34,493 nt of DNA from Terriglobia bacterium (lineage in GTDB: Bacteria; Acidobacteriota; Terriglobia; Bryobacterales; Bryobacteraceae). The stretch is taken from assembly GCA_003175985.1 (NCBI GenBank), contig PSRJ01000078.1, forward strand, positions 1 through 34,493, in the 5' to 3' direction. A model generated the notes under the pieces. It saw nothing but the letters and a program-made list of their open reading frames with translations. It searched no databases and was not told the origin of the DNA. Position numbers and translations under genes: made by a program. Shown here piece after piece: positions 14,987-23,864 of the stretch; within the stretch, counting starts at the first letter, position 1, and the number at the start of each line of letters is the position of its first letter.

Positions 14987-16768
14987 TCACTTCCCTGTGC
15001 TGCGAAACGAGATGCCGAGTTCGCGCAACTGCCGTTCGGGCACGGGCGCCGGGGCGTCGCACATCAGGTCGGTGCCGCGGGCGGTTTTGGGGAACGGGAT
15101 TACATCGCGGATCGAGGTTTCGCCGGCCAGGATCATTACCAGGCGGTCGAGGCCCAATGCGATGCCGCCGTGCGGCGGGGCGCCGTATTCCAGGGCATCG
15201 AGCAGGAAACCGAAGCGGCGGCGAGCTTCTTCGTCCGTGAATCCCAGGGCGGCGAAGACTCTCGATTGCACGTCGCGGCGGTGAATACGAATGGAACCGG
15301 AGCCCAATTCCACGCCGTTGAGAACGATGTCGTACGATTTTGCGCGGCAACGGGCGGGATCGCTGGTGAGCTTATCGAGGTCTTCGTCGTGCACCGAGGT
15401 GAAAGGATGGTGGGCGGCGTTCCAGCGGTTCTCTTCCTCGTCCCACTCGAACATGGGGAAATCGACCACCCAGAGGAATTTGAAATTGCGCCCATCGAGC
15501 AGCTTATGCCGGTCGTTGAACTTCTGCGCGCAGTAGAGACGCAACTGGCCGCATGCGAGGTAGACGGTCTCCTCGGGGCGATGACCCTGGGGCTGGCCGG
15601 CCCAGGTGGCAAGGATCAGCAGATCGTCTTCGCGCGCGCCGCAGCGCTGGCGCACCTGGTCTATCTGGTAAGGATAATCGCGCTCGAGGCGCTTCACATC
15701 GTCGTAGACGCGCAGGCCGCGCTCCTGCCCGAAGGCCTTCAGTTCGTCGCGCTCCTTGCGGCTGGGCGCACCGATCCCGGGGATGTGGATGGCGACCAGC
15801 GGCATGCCGGCGTTCGCCAATTCGGCGGCGAGATCCTCCACGGGGTGCATCGGCGGAATACGCAGGTCGGGCTTATCGCTGCCGTAACTGCGCATGGCCT
15901 CGGCATAGGTGAGCCGCGGAAACGGATAGTGGACCCGGACGCCCGCGGCTTCGCAAATGCGCTGCACCATGGGCTCGATCACCTCGTAAATGCGCTCTTG
16001 CTGCGGGAAGGACATTTCGAGATCGATCTGGGTGAACTCGGGCTGGCGGTCTGCGCGCAGGTCTTCGTCGCGGAAGCAGCGCACAATCTGGAAATACTTT
16101 TCGAAGCCGCTCACCATGAGTAGCTGCTTGAATATCTGGGGCGATTGCGGCAGTGCATAAAAGCTGCCGGGCTGCACGCGGCTGGGCACCAGGTAATCGC
16201 GCGCTCCTTCGGGGGTGGAGCGGGTCATGAACGGCGTCTCGATTTCCAGGAAACCTTGCGAGTAGAGAAACTCGCGCGTGGCAAAGGAGACCTTGGAGCG
16301 CAGCATAATATTGCGCTGCATGTGCGGCCGCCGCAGATCGACGTAGCGGTATTTGAGGCGCACGTCTTCGCTGACGTCGACTTGCTCTTCCATGGGAAAA
16401 GGCGGCGTGCGCGACTCGTTCAAGAGCCAGATTTTGGAGGCGACAACTTCGACAGCACCGGTGGCCAGATTGGGATTGACGGCGGCGGGTCCGCGATGCG
16501 CCACTCTGCCCTCGATGGCCACAACATACTCGGGGCGGACTTCTTCGGCGCGGTTGTGCACGGCGGTATCGACATCCTGGTGAAAGACTACCTGGGTGAT
16601 GCCTTCGCGGTCGCGGAGATCGACAAAGATCACGCCCCCGTGATCGCGGCGCCGGTGCACCCAACCCATGAGCAGGACATGTTTGCCTTCGTCGGCGGGG
16701 CGCAGTTCTCCGCAGGTGTGGGTTCTTTGCAAGTCGCCCAGAAAGTCCAGTGCAACGGTGTTTTCCAT
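14987..16768 (-). CDS. aspS: aspartate-tRNA ligase
   Basis: A 593-residue bacterial-type class IIb synthetase charging tRNA(Asp). The OB-fold anticodon domain has [22 protein letters not shown] (about 36-57). Motif 1 is around [21 protein letters not shown], motif 2 is [18 protein letters not shown], the bacterial insertion domain follows, and motif 3 is [20 protein letters not shown]43 and the lack of lysine in the [10 protein letters not shown] loop resemble the non-discriminating type that also makes Asp-tRNA(Asn), although asnS is present nearby. It begins with ATG 12 bp after hisS, the common hisS-aspS pairing. Full length and no broken motif. Confidence 0.96.
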   Translation of the reverse strand: MENTVALDFLGDLQRTHTCGELRPADEGKHVLLMGWVHRRRDHGGVIFVDLRDREGITQVVFHQDVDTAVHNRAEEVRPEYVVAIEGRVAHRGPAAVNPNLATGAVEVVASKIWLLNESRTPPFPMEEQVDVSEDVRLKYRYVDLRRPHMQRNIMLRSKVSFATREFLYSQGFLEIETPFMTRSTPEGARDYLVPSRVQPGSFYALPQSPQIFKQLLMVSGFEKYFQIVRCFRDEDLRADRQPEFTQIDLEMSFPQQERIYEVIEPMVQRICEAAGVRVHYPFPRLTYAEAMRSYGSDKPDLRIPPMHPVEDLAAELANAGMPLVAIHIPGIGAPSRKERDELKAFGQERGLRVYDDVKRLERDYPYQIDQVRQRCGAREDDLLILATWAGQPQGHRPEETVYLACGQLRLYCAQKFNDRHKLLDGRNFKFLWVVDFPMFEWDEEENRWNAAHHPFTSVHDEDLDKLTSDPARCRAKSYDIVLNGVELGSGSIRIHRRDVQSRVFAALGFTDEEARRRFGFLLDALEYGAPPHGGIALGLDRLVMILAGETSIRDVIPFPKTARGTDLMCDAPAPVPERQLRELGISFRSTGK

Positions 16769-16780
16769 AGCAAATGTTCG

Positions 16781-18013
16781 TTATCTTAAGGCCGAAAAAA
16801 TCTCGTCCCGCGCGATATCCTGCTGCTGGCCGGTGGACATGTTCTTCAAGGCGAAGCGGCCCGCGGCGATTTCGTTATCGCCCACGATCAATGTGAACCG
16901 CGCTCCCATCTTGTTGGCCAGTTCCATCACACGTTTGAGTTTGCCTTCTCCCACTTCCACCGAAAACCCGGAATCGCGGAGATCCCGCGCCAGGACCGCG
17001 GCGTGGCGCGCTGCCGGGCCGCCCAAGGGGGCGATGAACAGGTCGAGCGGTGGACCGGTCTGCGCCTGTTCGACGCTCATCACTAAACGGTCTTCCCCGA
17101 TGGAAAATCCGATGCCGGGCGAGTGAACCTTGGAGCCGAGCGATTCGGCAAGCCCGTCGTAGCGGCCGCCGCCCAACACCGAGTTTTGCGCACCCAAAGA
17201 GCCGTGAACGACTTCGAACGTGGTACGCATGTAGTAATCGAGCCCGCGCACCAGGCGCGGGCGCACTTCGTACGCAATACCGAGGTCACACAAATGCTGC
17301 TTTACGGTTTCGAAATGCTCGCGGCAGGGTCCGCACAGGTGATCGATGATTGCGGGCAGTTTCTCGATGATCGGCTGGTCAGCTTCCACTTTGCAATCGA
17401 GCACACGCAGGGGATTGGTTTCGGCGCGTCTTTGGCAATCGCCGCACATTTGCGGAGCCACCGATTTCAGCCGCTCGCGCAGCCGCTCGATGTATTGCGG
17501 CCGGCAATTGGCATCGCCTACAGAGTTGAGGAGCAATTGGAAGCCGGTAAGCCCGGCGCGCTCCAGAACGCGGATCACCATGGCGATGACTTCCGCATCC
17601 ACCATGGGCGATTCCGAACCGATGGCTTCCGCACCGATCTGGTAAAACTGCCGGTATCGTCCCTTCTGCGGCCGTTCGCGGCGGAACATGGGGCCAATGT
17701 AGTAGAGCTTCTGTACCCCGGGGCGCTGGTCGAGACGATGTTCGATATACGCCCGGATTACGGAAGCGGTGTTCTCCGGCCGGAGGGTGAGCGAACTGCC
17801 GTCGCGATCCTCGAAGGTGTACATCTCTTTGGTGACGATGTCGGTTTCCTGGCCGACGGCGCGGGCAAACAACTGCGTCTCTTCGAGAATGGGCGTGCGG
17901 ATTTCGTGGTAGTTATAGGCCCGGAAAACGGTGCGCGCAGCCTCCTCGACACGGTTCCAAACGGCGGTGGCTGGAGGCAATAAGTCCCTGGTCCCTTTGA
18001 CGGCTTTGATCAA
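16781..18013 (-). CDS. hisS: histidine-tRNA ligase
   Basis: A 410-residue class IIa synthetase. KGTRDLLPP opens the protein. Motif 1 surrounds TPILEETQLF, TLRPENTASVIRAYIEH is the ATP/histidine site, motif 2 is FRRERPQKGRYRQFYQ, the histidine-specific motif is LVRGLDYYMRTTFEV, motif 3 is GIGFSIGEDRLVM, and a C-terminal anticodon-binding domain follows. The start is TTG 18013: the sequence directly fits the family N-terminus and no ATG lies nearby. No strong ribosome site is visible. The next gene, aspS, follows after 12 bp. Confidence 0.95.
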   Translation of the reverse strand: MIKAVKGTRDLLPPATAVWNRVEEAARTVFRAYNYHEIRTPILEETQLFARAVGQETDIVTKEMYTFEDRDGSSLTLRPENTASVIRAYIEHRLDQRPGVQKLYYIGPMFRRERPQKGRYRQFYQIGAEAIGSESPMVDAEVIAMVIRVLERAGLTGFQLLLNSVGDANCRPQYIERLRERLKSVAPQMCGDCQRRAETNPLRVLDCKVEADQPIIEKLPAIIDHLCGPCREHFETVKQHLCDLGIAYEVRPRLVRGLDYYMRTTFEVVHGSLGAQNSVLGGGRYDGLAESLGSKVHSPGIGFSIGEDRLVMSVEQAQTGPPLDLFIAPLGGPAARHAAVLARDLRDSGFSVEVGEGKLKRVMELANKMGARFTLIVGDNEIAAGRFALKNMSTGQQQDIARDEIFSALR

Positions 18014-18094
18014 GATAGTAAGGAAACTTCATGCTAACACGTGATGCAGACGCGGCGACGGAACGTAGCTATAGTCTATCGGTCTTGGTGGTGA

Positions 18095-18685
18095 TTACTG
18101 CGGCCGGCGGAACAGGCCCCCGTAGACCGCTTTCGCCAGAATATGACCCTGAATCGCTTTCATCACGTTAGCGCGCGTTTCGAAAGCATCGCCCGATGGT
18201 TTCACGTCCAGCTTGGTGTCCAGCGCGTAGAGTTCAAAGATGTAGTGGTGAAACGGGCCGTTCGCGGCGGCTCCCGGTCCGCGGTACATAGGCCCGGTGG
18301 CGCTAATCTGAAAGCTGCCATCGGGCAATTGCGAGCCCTGGGGTACGCCTTCGGGTAAGCCGGTCGCGGTCGCCGGAATGTTCCAGAGAACCCAGTGCGC
18401 TTGATCGTCAGTAGTCTTATTGCGGGCGAGATCCAAGTCGTGCATGTGAAGAAAAAAGCTTTGTGTGCCCGATGGCACGCTGGCCCAGTTCATCGCCGGC
18501 GATGTACCCTGGCCGGGGGCAACACCCGGAGCGGCCTGACTAAACGTAACGGGAATCTGACCTCCGTCGGGAAATCCGGGTATAACTAAGGTCATTGGCC
18601 GCGGCGCAGGCGCGGCAGGCGGGCCTTGAGCAGAAACCAGAAACGCAAAGAAAAGGACGACGGGCACACACGCGATCAATCGCAT
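18095..18685 (-). CDS. secreted YbhB/YbcL-type PEBP (Raf kinase inhibitor-like) protein
   Basis: 196 residues with a signal peptide (to about residue 20, ending VSAQ) and an Ala/Pro linker. The phosphatidylethanolamine-binding protein domain of the bacterial YbhB type follows. Family marks seen are SPAMNWASVPSGTQSFFLHMHDLD, AHWVLWNIPA and GPFHHYIFELYALD. Bacterial members bind small anions or lipids in a conserved pocket; the physiological ligand is not known. It lies about 80 bp upstream of hisS on the same strand but probably has its own promoter. Confidence 0.88.
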   Translation of the reverse strand: MRLIACVPVVLFFAFLVSAQGPPAAPAPRPMTLVIPGFPDGGQIPVTFSQAAPGVAPGQGTSPAMNWASVPSGTQSFFLHMHDLDLARNKTTDDQAHWVLWNIPATATGLPEGVPQGSQLPDGSFQISATGPMYRGPGAAANGPFHHYIFELYALDTKLDVKPSGDAFETRANVMKAIQGHILAKAVYGGLFRRPQ

Positions 18686-18995
18686 GGGACCATCGTAGCC
18701 TAGAATCGGGATTCTCGCAGGCCGGACTTAGAGCAGCAATCTAGCGAACCCTTCCGAACCCGTAGCTGATACCTACAGCCGTCGAGAGCCATCGCTGGAT
18801 CGGACGGCGTCAATTTCCACATTGGCGCGCGGAATCGGGACTTGGGTGGAGAGCGCTCCCGCCGAAAGGGAAACAAAAAGGGACAGTATATGAAGGCGTA
18901 TCACTAACAGGGGATTTCTGAATCAAAGACCCGAAACCCGGCGAAATCACTACAGCCCCAGCCTGGTGTGAGCCTACACATCTGTATGCTCCAAT
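18686..18995. other. 310-bp intergenic region between divergent genes
   Basis: No gene or RNA is recognised here. The region must hold promoters for the PEBP gene (left) and the Nudix operon (right), but no box pair stands out. At 18875-18890 lies AAAAAGGGACAGTATA. It resembles the GGGACAG core seen at the borders of REP elements linked to Y1-type (RAYT) transposases, but only one copy is present. Confidence 0.5.
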
Positions 18996-19406
18996 ATGAA
19001 AATGGTCCAGGTGGTGGCGGCCATTATCGAGAGCCCCGAGGGGGTTCTTATCGGCCAGCGGCAGCCCGAACAATCGCATCCTTTAAAGTGGGAGTTTCCG
19101 GGAGGCAAAGTGGAAATCGGGGAGTCGCCCGAACAGGCGCTCGCCCGTGAATTGGAAGAGGAGCTGGGTATCCTGCAGGCTGCCGGCGATGAGATCGCAC
19201 GCTACCAGTTCACATATCCGGGCAAGGATCCGATTCTGTTGATCTTCTACCAGGTGCGCACCTTTGCCGGCCAGCCCGCCAACCTCGTTTTTCACGACAT
19301 ACAGTGGGTGCCGCGGCGCCGGCTGCCAAGTTTCGATTTTGTAGAAGGCGACCGCGACTTCATCCGCGCCTTCTCGGATCGCGGATACCGTTCGGAATCC
19401 CACTAA
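18996..19406 (+). CDS. Nudix hydrolase (MutT-like)
   Basis: 136 residues, MutT size. The Nudix box GX5EX7REUXEEXGU is complete from G37 to I59 (GGKVEIGE then RELEEELGI). The opening VVAAIIESPEGVLIGQRQ and the WEFPGGK are those of 8-oxo-dGTP or related (deoxy)nucleoside triphosphate pyrophosphohydrolases. It would clean the nucleotide pool or hydrolyse other NDP-X compounds; specificity cannot be set. A second ATG at 19002 is an alternative start. It is the first gene of the plus-strand run, 32 bp before the AhpD-like gene. Confidence 0.9.
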   Translation: MKMVQVVAAIIESPEGVLIGQRQPEQSHPLKWEFPGGKVEIGESPEQALARELEEELGILQAAGDEIARYQFTYPGKDPILLIFYQVRTFAGQPANLVFHDIQWVPRRRLPSFDFVEGDRDFIRAFSDRGYRSESH

Positions 19407-19438
19407 CCCCGAAGCGGGCCGCGCCTATACTGGTGGCT

Positions 19439-19945
19439 ATGGCAACAGCGATCAAAATGGTAGATCCGCAGCAGGACGAGTTTCTGGCCGGACTCGAGAG
19501 CAAAACGAAACGCGCCAATCACTTCTTCCGCACGATGGCGAACCGCCCCGAGGTTCTCAAGGCATTCGTGCCCTTCTACCGCGCGGTCACGGGCGCCGGC
19601 TCGGTGGACCATCGGACCAAAGAACTCGTTTACCTGGCCTGCTCCTTCGCCAACGAATGCGCCTATTGCACCGCCGCCCATACCGCCAGCGGCAAGAAGG
19701 CCGGCATCACCGAAGACGAGCTGCGAGCGCTGCAGACCGAGCAGGATCACGCATTCTCTGAAGCGGAACGCGCCGCGGTGCGCTACGCCCGTGAATTAAC
19801 CCGGACGGCCGATGCCGATGATACACGTGACGCGCTGTTTGAGCATTTCAATAACGAACAGATCGTCGAAATCACTCTGGTGGCCGCCATGGCCAATTTC
19901 ACAAACCGCTTCAACAACGGGCTGGTAATCCTCCCGGAAGCGTAG
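19439..19945 (+). CDS. AhpD-like carboxymuconolactone decarboxylase family protein
   Basis: A 168-residue all-helical protein. The redox site E73-C74-x2-C77-x3-H81 in NECAYCTAAH is intact, as in AhpD-type alkylhydroperoxidases, which reduce peroxides or peroxiredoxins with electrons from lipoyl or thioredoxin partners. KELVYLACSFANEC before the site and the C-terminal ITLVAAMANFTNRFNNGL fit this family. Decarboxylase activity is not implied by the name. ATG 19439 gives normal family length. Its stop codon directly abuts the rlmB ATG. Peroxide defence is a likely role but is inferred. Confidence 0.87.
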   Translation: MATAIKMVDPQQDEFLAGLESKTKRANHFFRTMANRPEVLKAFVPFYRAVTGAGSVDHRTKELVYLACSFANECAYCTAAHTASGKKAGITEDELRALQTEQDHAFSEAERAAVRYARELTRTADADDTRDALFEHFNNEQIVEITLVAAMANFTNRFNNGLVILPEA

Positions 19946-20662
19946 ATGCCGGTCCTGAGCGGCATTCACCCGATCACGGAAGCACTGCGGATGGGCCGGC
20001 CGCTCGATCGCGTGCTGGTGGCGCAAGGCGCGGGAGGCCCGCGCTTGCAGAACATCATCGATCTCGCGCGTCGGGCCGACGTGCCCATCCGCTTCGAGCC
20101 GCGGGCTTCGCTCGATCGCCTGGCCGGAACGTCCGCGCATCAGGGAGTGGTCGCGCTCGGCGCATCCACCAAGTATGCGGACCTGGATACCGTGGCGTCA
20201 AAGGGTCCCCTGGTAATCCTCGACGGAGTGGAGGACCCCCATAATCTGGGCGCGATCATCCGCACCGCGCACGCCGCCGGAGCCGCTGCTGTGGTCATCC
20301 CGGAACGGCGTGCTGCCGGCGTCACGGATGTCGTGGCCAAGGCCGCCGCGGGCGCCTTGGAACATCTTGCCGTGGTACGCGTCACCAACATCAACCGAAC
20401 CCTCGAACAAATCAAAGAGCGCGGCTATTGGATCTACGGTCTCGACGAACGCGGAACCCAGGATTACGATCGCGCCGCCTATAATGCCCCCTGCGCCTTC
20501 GTGGTGGGCGCCGAAGGCAAGGGCCTGCACGAGCAGGTTCGCCGGCATTGCGATGTGCTCCTGCGCATTCCCCTGGCCGGCAAAATCGCCTCGCTCAACG
20601 TTTCCGTTGCCGCCGGAATCGTGTTGTTTGAATGGAAACGTCGCGGCTCCAATCCCTCATAG
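19946..20662 (+). CDS. rlmB: 23S rRNA 2'-O-methyltransferase RlmB-like (SpoU/TrmH family)
   Basis: A 238-residue SPOUT methyltransferase. Motif 1 is DGVEDPHNLGAIIRTA (N100, R106), motif 2 VVGAEGKGL, motif 3 IPLAGKIASLNVSVAAGI, all complete. The N-terminal substrate-binding domain (GIHPITEALR ...) and length match RlmB, which methylates the ribose of G2251 in the peptidyl-transferase region of 23S rRNA. A tRNA/rRNA paralogue of the same family cannot be excluded. ATG follows immediately after the TAG of the preceding gene. The sugar-isomerase-like gene starts 21 bp later. Confidence 0.9.
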   Translation: MPVLSGIHPITEALRMGRPLDRVLVAQGAGGPRLQNIIDLARRADVPIRFEPRASLDRLAGTSAHQGVVALGASTKYADLDTVASKGPLVILDGVEDPHNLGAIIRTAHAAGAAAVVIPERRAAGVTDVVAKAAAGALEHLAVVRVTNINRTLEQIKERGYWIYGLDERGTQDYDRAAYNAPCAFVVGAEGKGLHEQVRRHCDVLLRIPLAGKIASLNVSVAAGIVLFEWKRRGSNPS

Positions 20663-20683
20663 TAAAATCGAGTGACACCCTGA

Positions 20684-21526
20684 ATGAATCACGCACTCTC
20701 GACCCACCTGTTTGTCAACCACCGCCTCACTACGGCGTTGTTGAGCAGAATCGAGCAGGCAGGGATCCCGGCCGTGGAGATCTTTTGCGCCCGCCAACAC
20801 CTCAACTATCACAGCAAAGCCCAGGTAGCCGAACTGGGGCACTGGTTCCGCGACTCCGAAATAAAGCTGCATTCGTTGCATTCGCCGATGTACACCGATG
20901 AAATCTGGGGCCGCTCCGGTCCGCACGCTGTCATCACCATCACTGAGCCGGTAAAAACCAAGCGCCTCCCCATGGTCGATGAAATCAAGCGCGCGCTCGA
21001 GATTGCCGAGGTTGTGCCCTTCAAATACCTGATCCAGCATATCGGGGTAGGTGGTGAGGAGTTCGATTTGCGCAAATTTGACGCCGCCTTCAGCGCCCTG
21101 GAAGAGCTAAGCCTGTTTGCACGGCAGCGCGGCGTGGAAATCCTCCTCGAAAATATTCCCAATCAGCTTTCGAGCGCCGAACGCCTCCTGCAATTCATCG
21201 AGATGACGCATATCGGTCTGAATTTCGTCTTTGACACCGGGCACGCCAATATGAACGAAGGGGTGGAGACGGCATTTAACCTCATGAAGGGGCGGATCCG
21301 TTCCACTCACATCCACGACAACAATGGGCACGATGACATCCACCTGTTTCCATTCCTCTCTGAAGGCGGCACCATTGATTGGAAAAAAGCGATGCAACTG
21401 TTGCGCAGCCGGCAGGACCAATATCCTTTGCTGCTGGAGTTGAAGGAACGCCCGGAACTGGCCAATCCCCTGGAAAGCGTCAAAGAGATCTTCAGACGTC
21501 TGGAAGAGCAGGAAGCCGAGCAGTGA
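20684..21526 (+). CDS. xylose isomerase-like TIM barrel (sugar phosphate isomerase/epimerase family)
   Basis: 280 residues of the AP2Ec superfamily (endonuclease IV / xylose isomerase-like barrel). Metal-site strands are visible: [64 protein letters not shown] and LLLELKER. His, Glu and Asp ligands of a divalent metal centre are present at the expected strand ends. The substrate is not determined; members act on keto sugars, inositols or related compounds. The stop overlaps the GTG start of asnS. There is no signal peptide, so it is cytosolic. Confidence 0.85.
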   Translation: MNHALSTHLFVNHRLTTALLSRIEQAGIPAVEIFCARQHLNYHSKAQVAELGHWFRDSEIKLHSLHSPMYTDEIWGRSGPHAVITITEPVKTKRLPMVDEIKRALEIAEVVPFKYLIQHIGVGGEEFDLRKFDAAFSALEELSLFARQRGVEILLENIPNQLSSAERLLQFIEMTHIGLNFVFDTGHANMNEGVETAFNLMKGRIRSTHIHDNNGHDDIHLFPFLSEGGTIDWKKAMQLLRSRQDQYPLLLELKERPELANPLESVKEIFRRLEEQEAEQ

Positions 21527-22914
21527 TCGGACCGGGCAGTTACGTATGCGACTTGCTGCGCGGAGCTCCGGGCACCTCCGTCACCGCCCGCGGCTGGGTA
21601 AAAACGCGCCGCGACGGCAAAAACGTCCATTTCATTCAATTGAATGACGGCTCCTCGCCCGTCGACTTGCAGGTCGTGGTGGATGAAGGCGTGGTGGCCC
21701 CGGAAGCGATCGCGCGCATCACGACCGGTGCCGCATTGAGCGTAGAGGGAGACTTGGTTGCGTCTCCCGGCAAGGGCCAGGCGGTCGAATTGAAAGCGCG
21801 TGCACTCGTGGTGCTCGGCGCCGCTAATCCCGAAGAGTATCCGCTTCAGAAGAAGAAACACAATCTGGAAACACTCCGGCCGCTGGGCCATTTGCGCGCG
21901 CGCACCAACACCTTCGGAGCCGTATTCCGTGTGCGCAATGTGCTGGCGCGCGCCATCCACAAATTTTTTCAGGATCAGGGATTCCTTTACGTCCATACCC
22001 CGGTGATTTCGTCCTCCGATGCCGAAGGCGCCGGCTCTATGTTCCAGGTGACCGCGCTCGACCTGGAGGAAGCGGCCCACGCCCGCAAAGCGCCCGACTT
22101 CACGCAGGATTTCTTCGGGCGCCGCACCTATCTCACGGTGAGCGGACAACTCGAAGCCGAAATCCTCGCGCTGGCGTTCGCCAACGTGTATACGTTCGGC
22201 CCTACTTTCCGCGCAGAGAATTCCAACACGCCGCGACACCTGGCTGAGTTTTACATGATCGAGCCCGAAATGGCCTTCTGCGATCTGAAGGGCGATCAGG
22301 ATCTGGCCGAAGCATTCCTCAAAAGCGTGATCGGGCAAGTGATGGACGAATGCCGGCCCGACCTGGAGTTCCTCAGTAAATGGTACGATTCCGAGTTGTT
22401 TCAGACCCTCGAAACAGTTTTGGCCGGGCCTTTTGAGCGCATCTCCTACACGGAAGCGGTCGGTCTGCTTCAGAAATCGGGCAGGAACTGGGAATTTCCA
22501 GCGCACTGGGGAGCCGACCTGCAAAGCGAGCATGAGCGCTACCTGACCGAGGAACTGTTCCAGAAGCCCGTGATCGTCACGGACTATCCACGCGAAATCA
22601 AGGCGTTTTACATGCGGAGCAACGACGATGGGAAGACCGTCGCCGCCATGGACGTGCTGGTCCCGCGCATCGGCGAAATCATCGGTGGCAGCCAGCGCGA
22701 AGAGAGGCATGATGTTCTGCTGAGCCGCATTCGCGATCATGCCGGCATGAATGAAGAAGCATACTGGTGGTATCTGGAGCTGCGGAAATTCGGAGGAGTG
22801 GAACACGCCGGTTTTGGCATGGGTTTCGAACGCATGATGATGTACCTGACCGGCATGAAAAACATTCGCGACGTCATCCCATTTCCGCGAACCCCCGGCA
22901 ATGCCGAGTTTTGA
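21523..22914 (+). CDS. asnS: asparagine-tRNA ligase
   Basis: A 463-residue class IIb synthetase. The OB domain has [23 protein letters not shown]. The catalytic part has [23 protein letters not shown] (motif 1), [27 protein letters not shown] (motif 2) and [15 protein letters not shown] then [10 protein letters not shown] (motif 3). The wording of motifs 2 and 3 separates it from AspRS. GTG 21523 was chosen as start: it overlaps the previous stop by four bases (GTGA) and gives the normal short leader. It gives the cell a direct route to Asn-tRNA(Asn). Confidence 0.94.
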   Translation: MIGPGSYVCDLLRGAPGTSVTARGWVKTRRDGKNVHFIQLNDGSSPVDLQVVVDEGVVAPEAIARITTGAALSVEGDLVASPGKGQAVELKARALVVLGAANPEEYPLQKKKHNLETLRPLGHLRARTNTFGAVFRVRNVLARAIHKFFQDQGFLYVHTPVISSSDAEGAGSMFQVTALDLEEAAHARKAPDFTQDFFGRRTYLTVSGQLEAEILALAFANVYTFGPTFRAENSNTPRHLAEFYMIEPEMAFCDLKGDQDLAEAFLKSVIGQVMDECRPDLEFLSKWYDSELFQTLETVLAGPFERISYTEAVGLLQKSGRNWEFPAHWGADLQSEHERYLTEELFQKPVIVTDYPREIKAFYMRSNDDGKTVAAMDVLVPRIGEIIGGSQREERHDVLLSRIRDHAGMNEEAYWWYLELRKFGGVEHAGFGMGFERMMMYLTGMKNIRDVIPFPRTPGNAEF

Positions 22915-22916
22915 AT

Positions 22917-22945
22917 TCTCCGCGTCTCCGCACCTTCGCGGTTAG
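22917..22945. repeat. possible small dispersed repeat (CTCCGCG-type)
   Basis: The 35-bp gap between asnS and arginase contains a run built from CTCCGCG/TCTCCGC/CTTCGCGG words. Runs of this kind are scattered between genes in several Acidobacteria and other genomes as I recall, but only one copy lies in this window, so its repeat nature is not shown here. Confidence 0.3.
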
Positions 22946-22949
22946 CTCT

Positions 22950-23864
22950 ATGCGCCCTTCGCACATCGCCATCATCGGCGCGCCCCTGGATCTGGGCCAA
23001 GGGCGGCGCGGCGTTGATATGGGCCCCTCCGCCGTGCGCGTCGCCAATCTCGCGGGACGCATCGGCGCGCTTGGCTATTCAGTGGAAGACCTGGGGAATG
23101 TCGCGGTGGTACAACCGGAGACCGCGCCCGAGGGCAACAGCCAGGCCAAGTACCTGCCCGAGATCGCCGTCACCTGCCATCGTCTCGCAGAGGCTGTCGA
23201 TCAGATCCTCGCGCGCGGCCATCTTCCCCTGGCTCTTGGCGGCGACCACTCGGTCGCCATTGGAACTGCCAGCGGCGTTTCCCGGCATTATCGCGCCAGG
23301 AATCAAAACGTCGGGATTATCTGGCTCGATGCCCACGCCGACATGAACACTCCTGAAAGCAGTCCGAGCGGCAACGTGCATGGCATGCCTTTGGCCTGTA
23401 TCGTCGGCCTGGGCCCGCCGGAATTGACTCACCTGCTGGGATACGCTCCGAAAGTCGAGGCCCGCAATGCGGTGATCGTCGGCTTGCGGGATGTCGATCA
23501 GTTGGAGAAGCCGCACGTCCGTCAATCCGGCGTGCGCGCCTTCACCATGCGCGATATCGACGAGCGCGGGCTGCGAGTGGTCATGGACGAAGCAATCCGC
23601 CTGGCCTCCGACGGCACCGCCGGTTTCCACGTCTCTCTCGACATGGATTTCGTGGACCCGCAGGATGCGCCCGGTGTCGGCACCCCCGTGCGCGGCGGCG
23701 CTACTTACCGTGAAGCCCATTTGGCAATGGAAATGATTTGTGATTCCGGGCAGGTGCTCTCCATGGAAGTTGTCGAGGTGAATCCCGTGATCGATGAGGT
23801 CAACCGCACGGCCGATCTCGCCGTGGAATTGGTGATGTCTGGCTTGGGAAAGCGGATCTTATGA
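22950..23864 (+). CDS. rocF: arginase (ureohydrolase family)
   Basis: 304 residues. The manganese-site motifs of ureohydrolases are intact: GGDHS, DAHADMN, and SLDMDFVDP. SPSGNVHGMPLA and the final SMEVVEVNPVIDEVNRTADLAVEL are typical of arginase rather than agmatinase. The reaction is arginine to ornithine and urea. ATG 22950 was chosen because the family N-terminus (IAIIGAPLDLGQGRRGVDMGP) begins there; the frame is open further upstream inside asnS. Its stop overlaps the ddl start codon (ATGA), a tie between arginine catabolism and cell-wall synthesis that has no obvious logic. Confidence 0.92.
   Translation: MRPSHIAIIGAPLDLGQGRRGVDMGPSAVRVANLAGRIGALGYSVEDLGNVAVVQPETAPEGNSQAKYLPEIAVTCHRLAEAVDQILARGHLPLALGGDHSVAIGTASGVSRHYRARNQNVGIIWLDAHADMNTPESSPSGNVHGMPLACIVGLGPPELTHLLGYAPKVEARNAVIVGLRDVDQLEKPHVRQSGVRAFTMRDIDERGLRVVMDEAIRLASDGTAGFHVSLDMDFVDPQDAPGVGTPVRGGATYREAHLAMEMICDSGQVLSMEVVEVNPVIDEVNRTADLAVELVMSGLGKRIL

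Noticed and set aside
14978..16123. Plus-strand open frame of 381 codons opposite aspS
   Set aside because: Antisense to complete class II synthetase motifs; long antisense frames are common in GC-rich genes.
18810..19079. Minus-strand open frame of 89 codons across the PEBP/Nudix gap
   Set aside because: It overlaps the Nudix start, has no recognisable sequence, and no good ribosome site.
21307..22806. Minus-strand open frame of 499 codons opposite asnS
   Set aside because: Antisense to a complete asnS; no recognisable domain.
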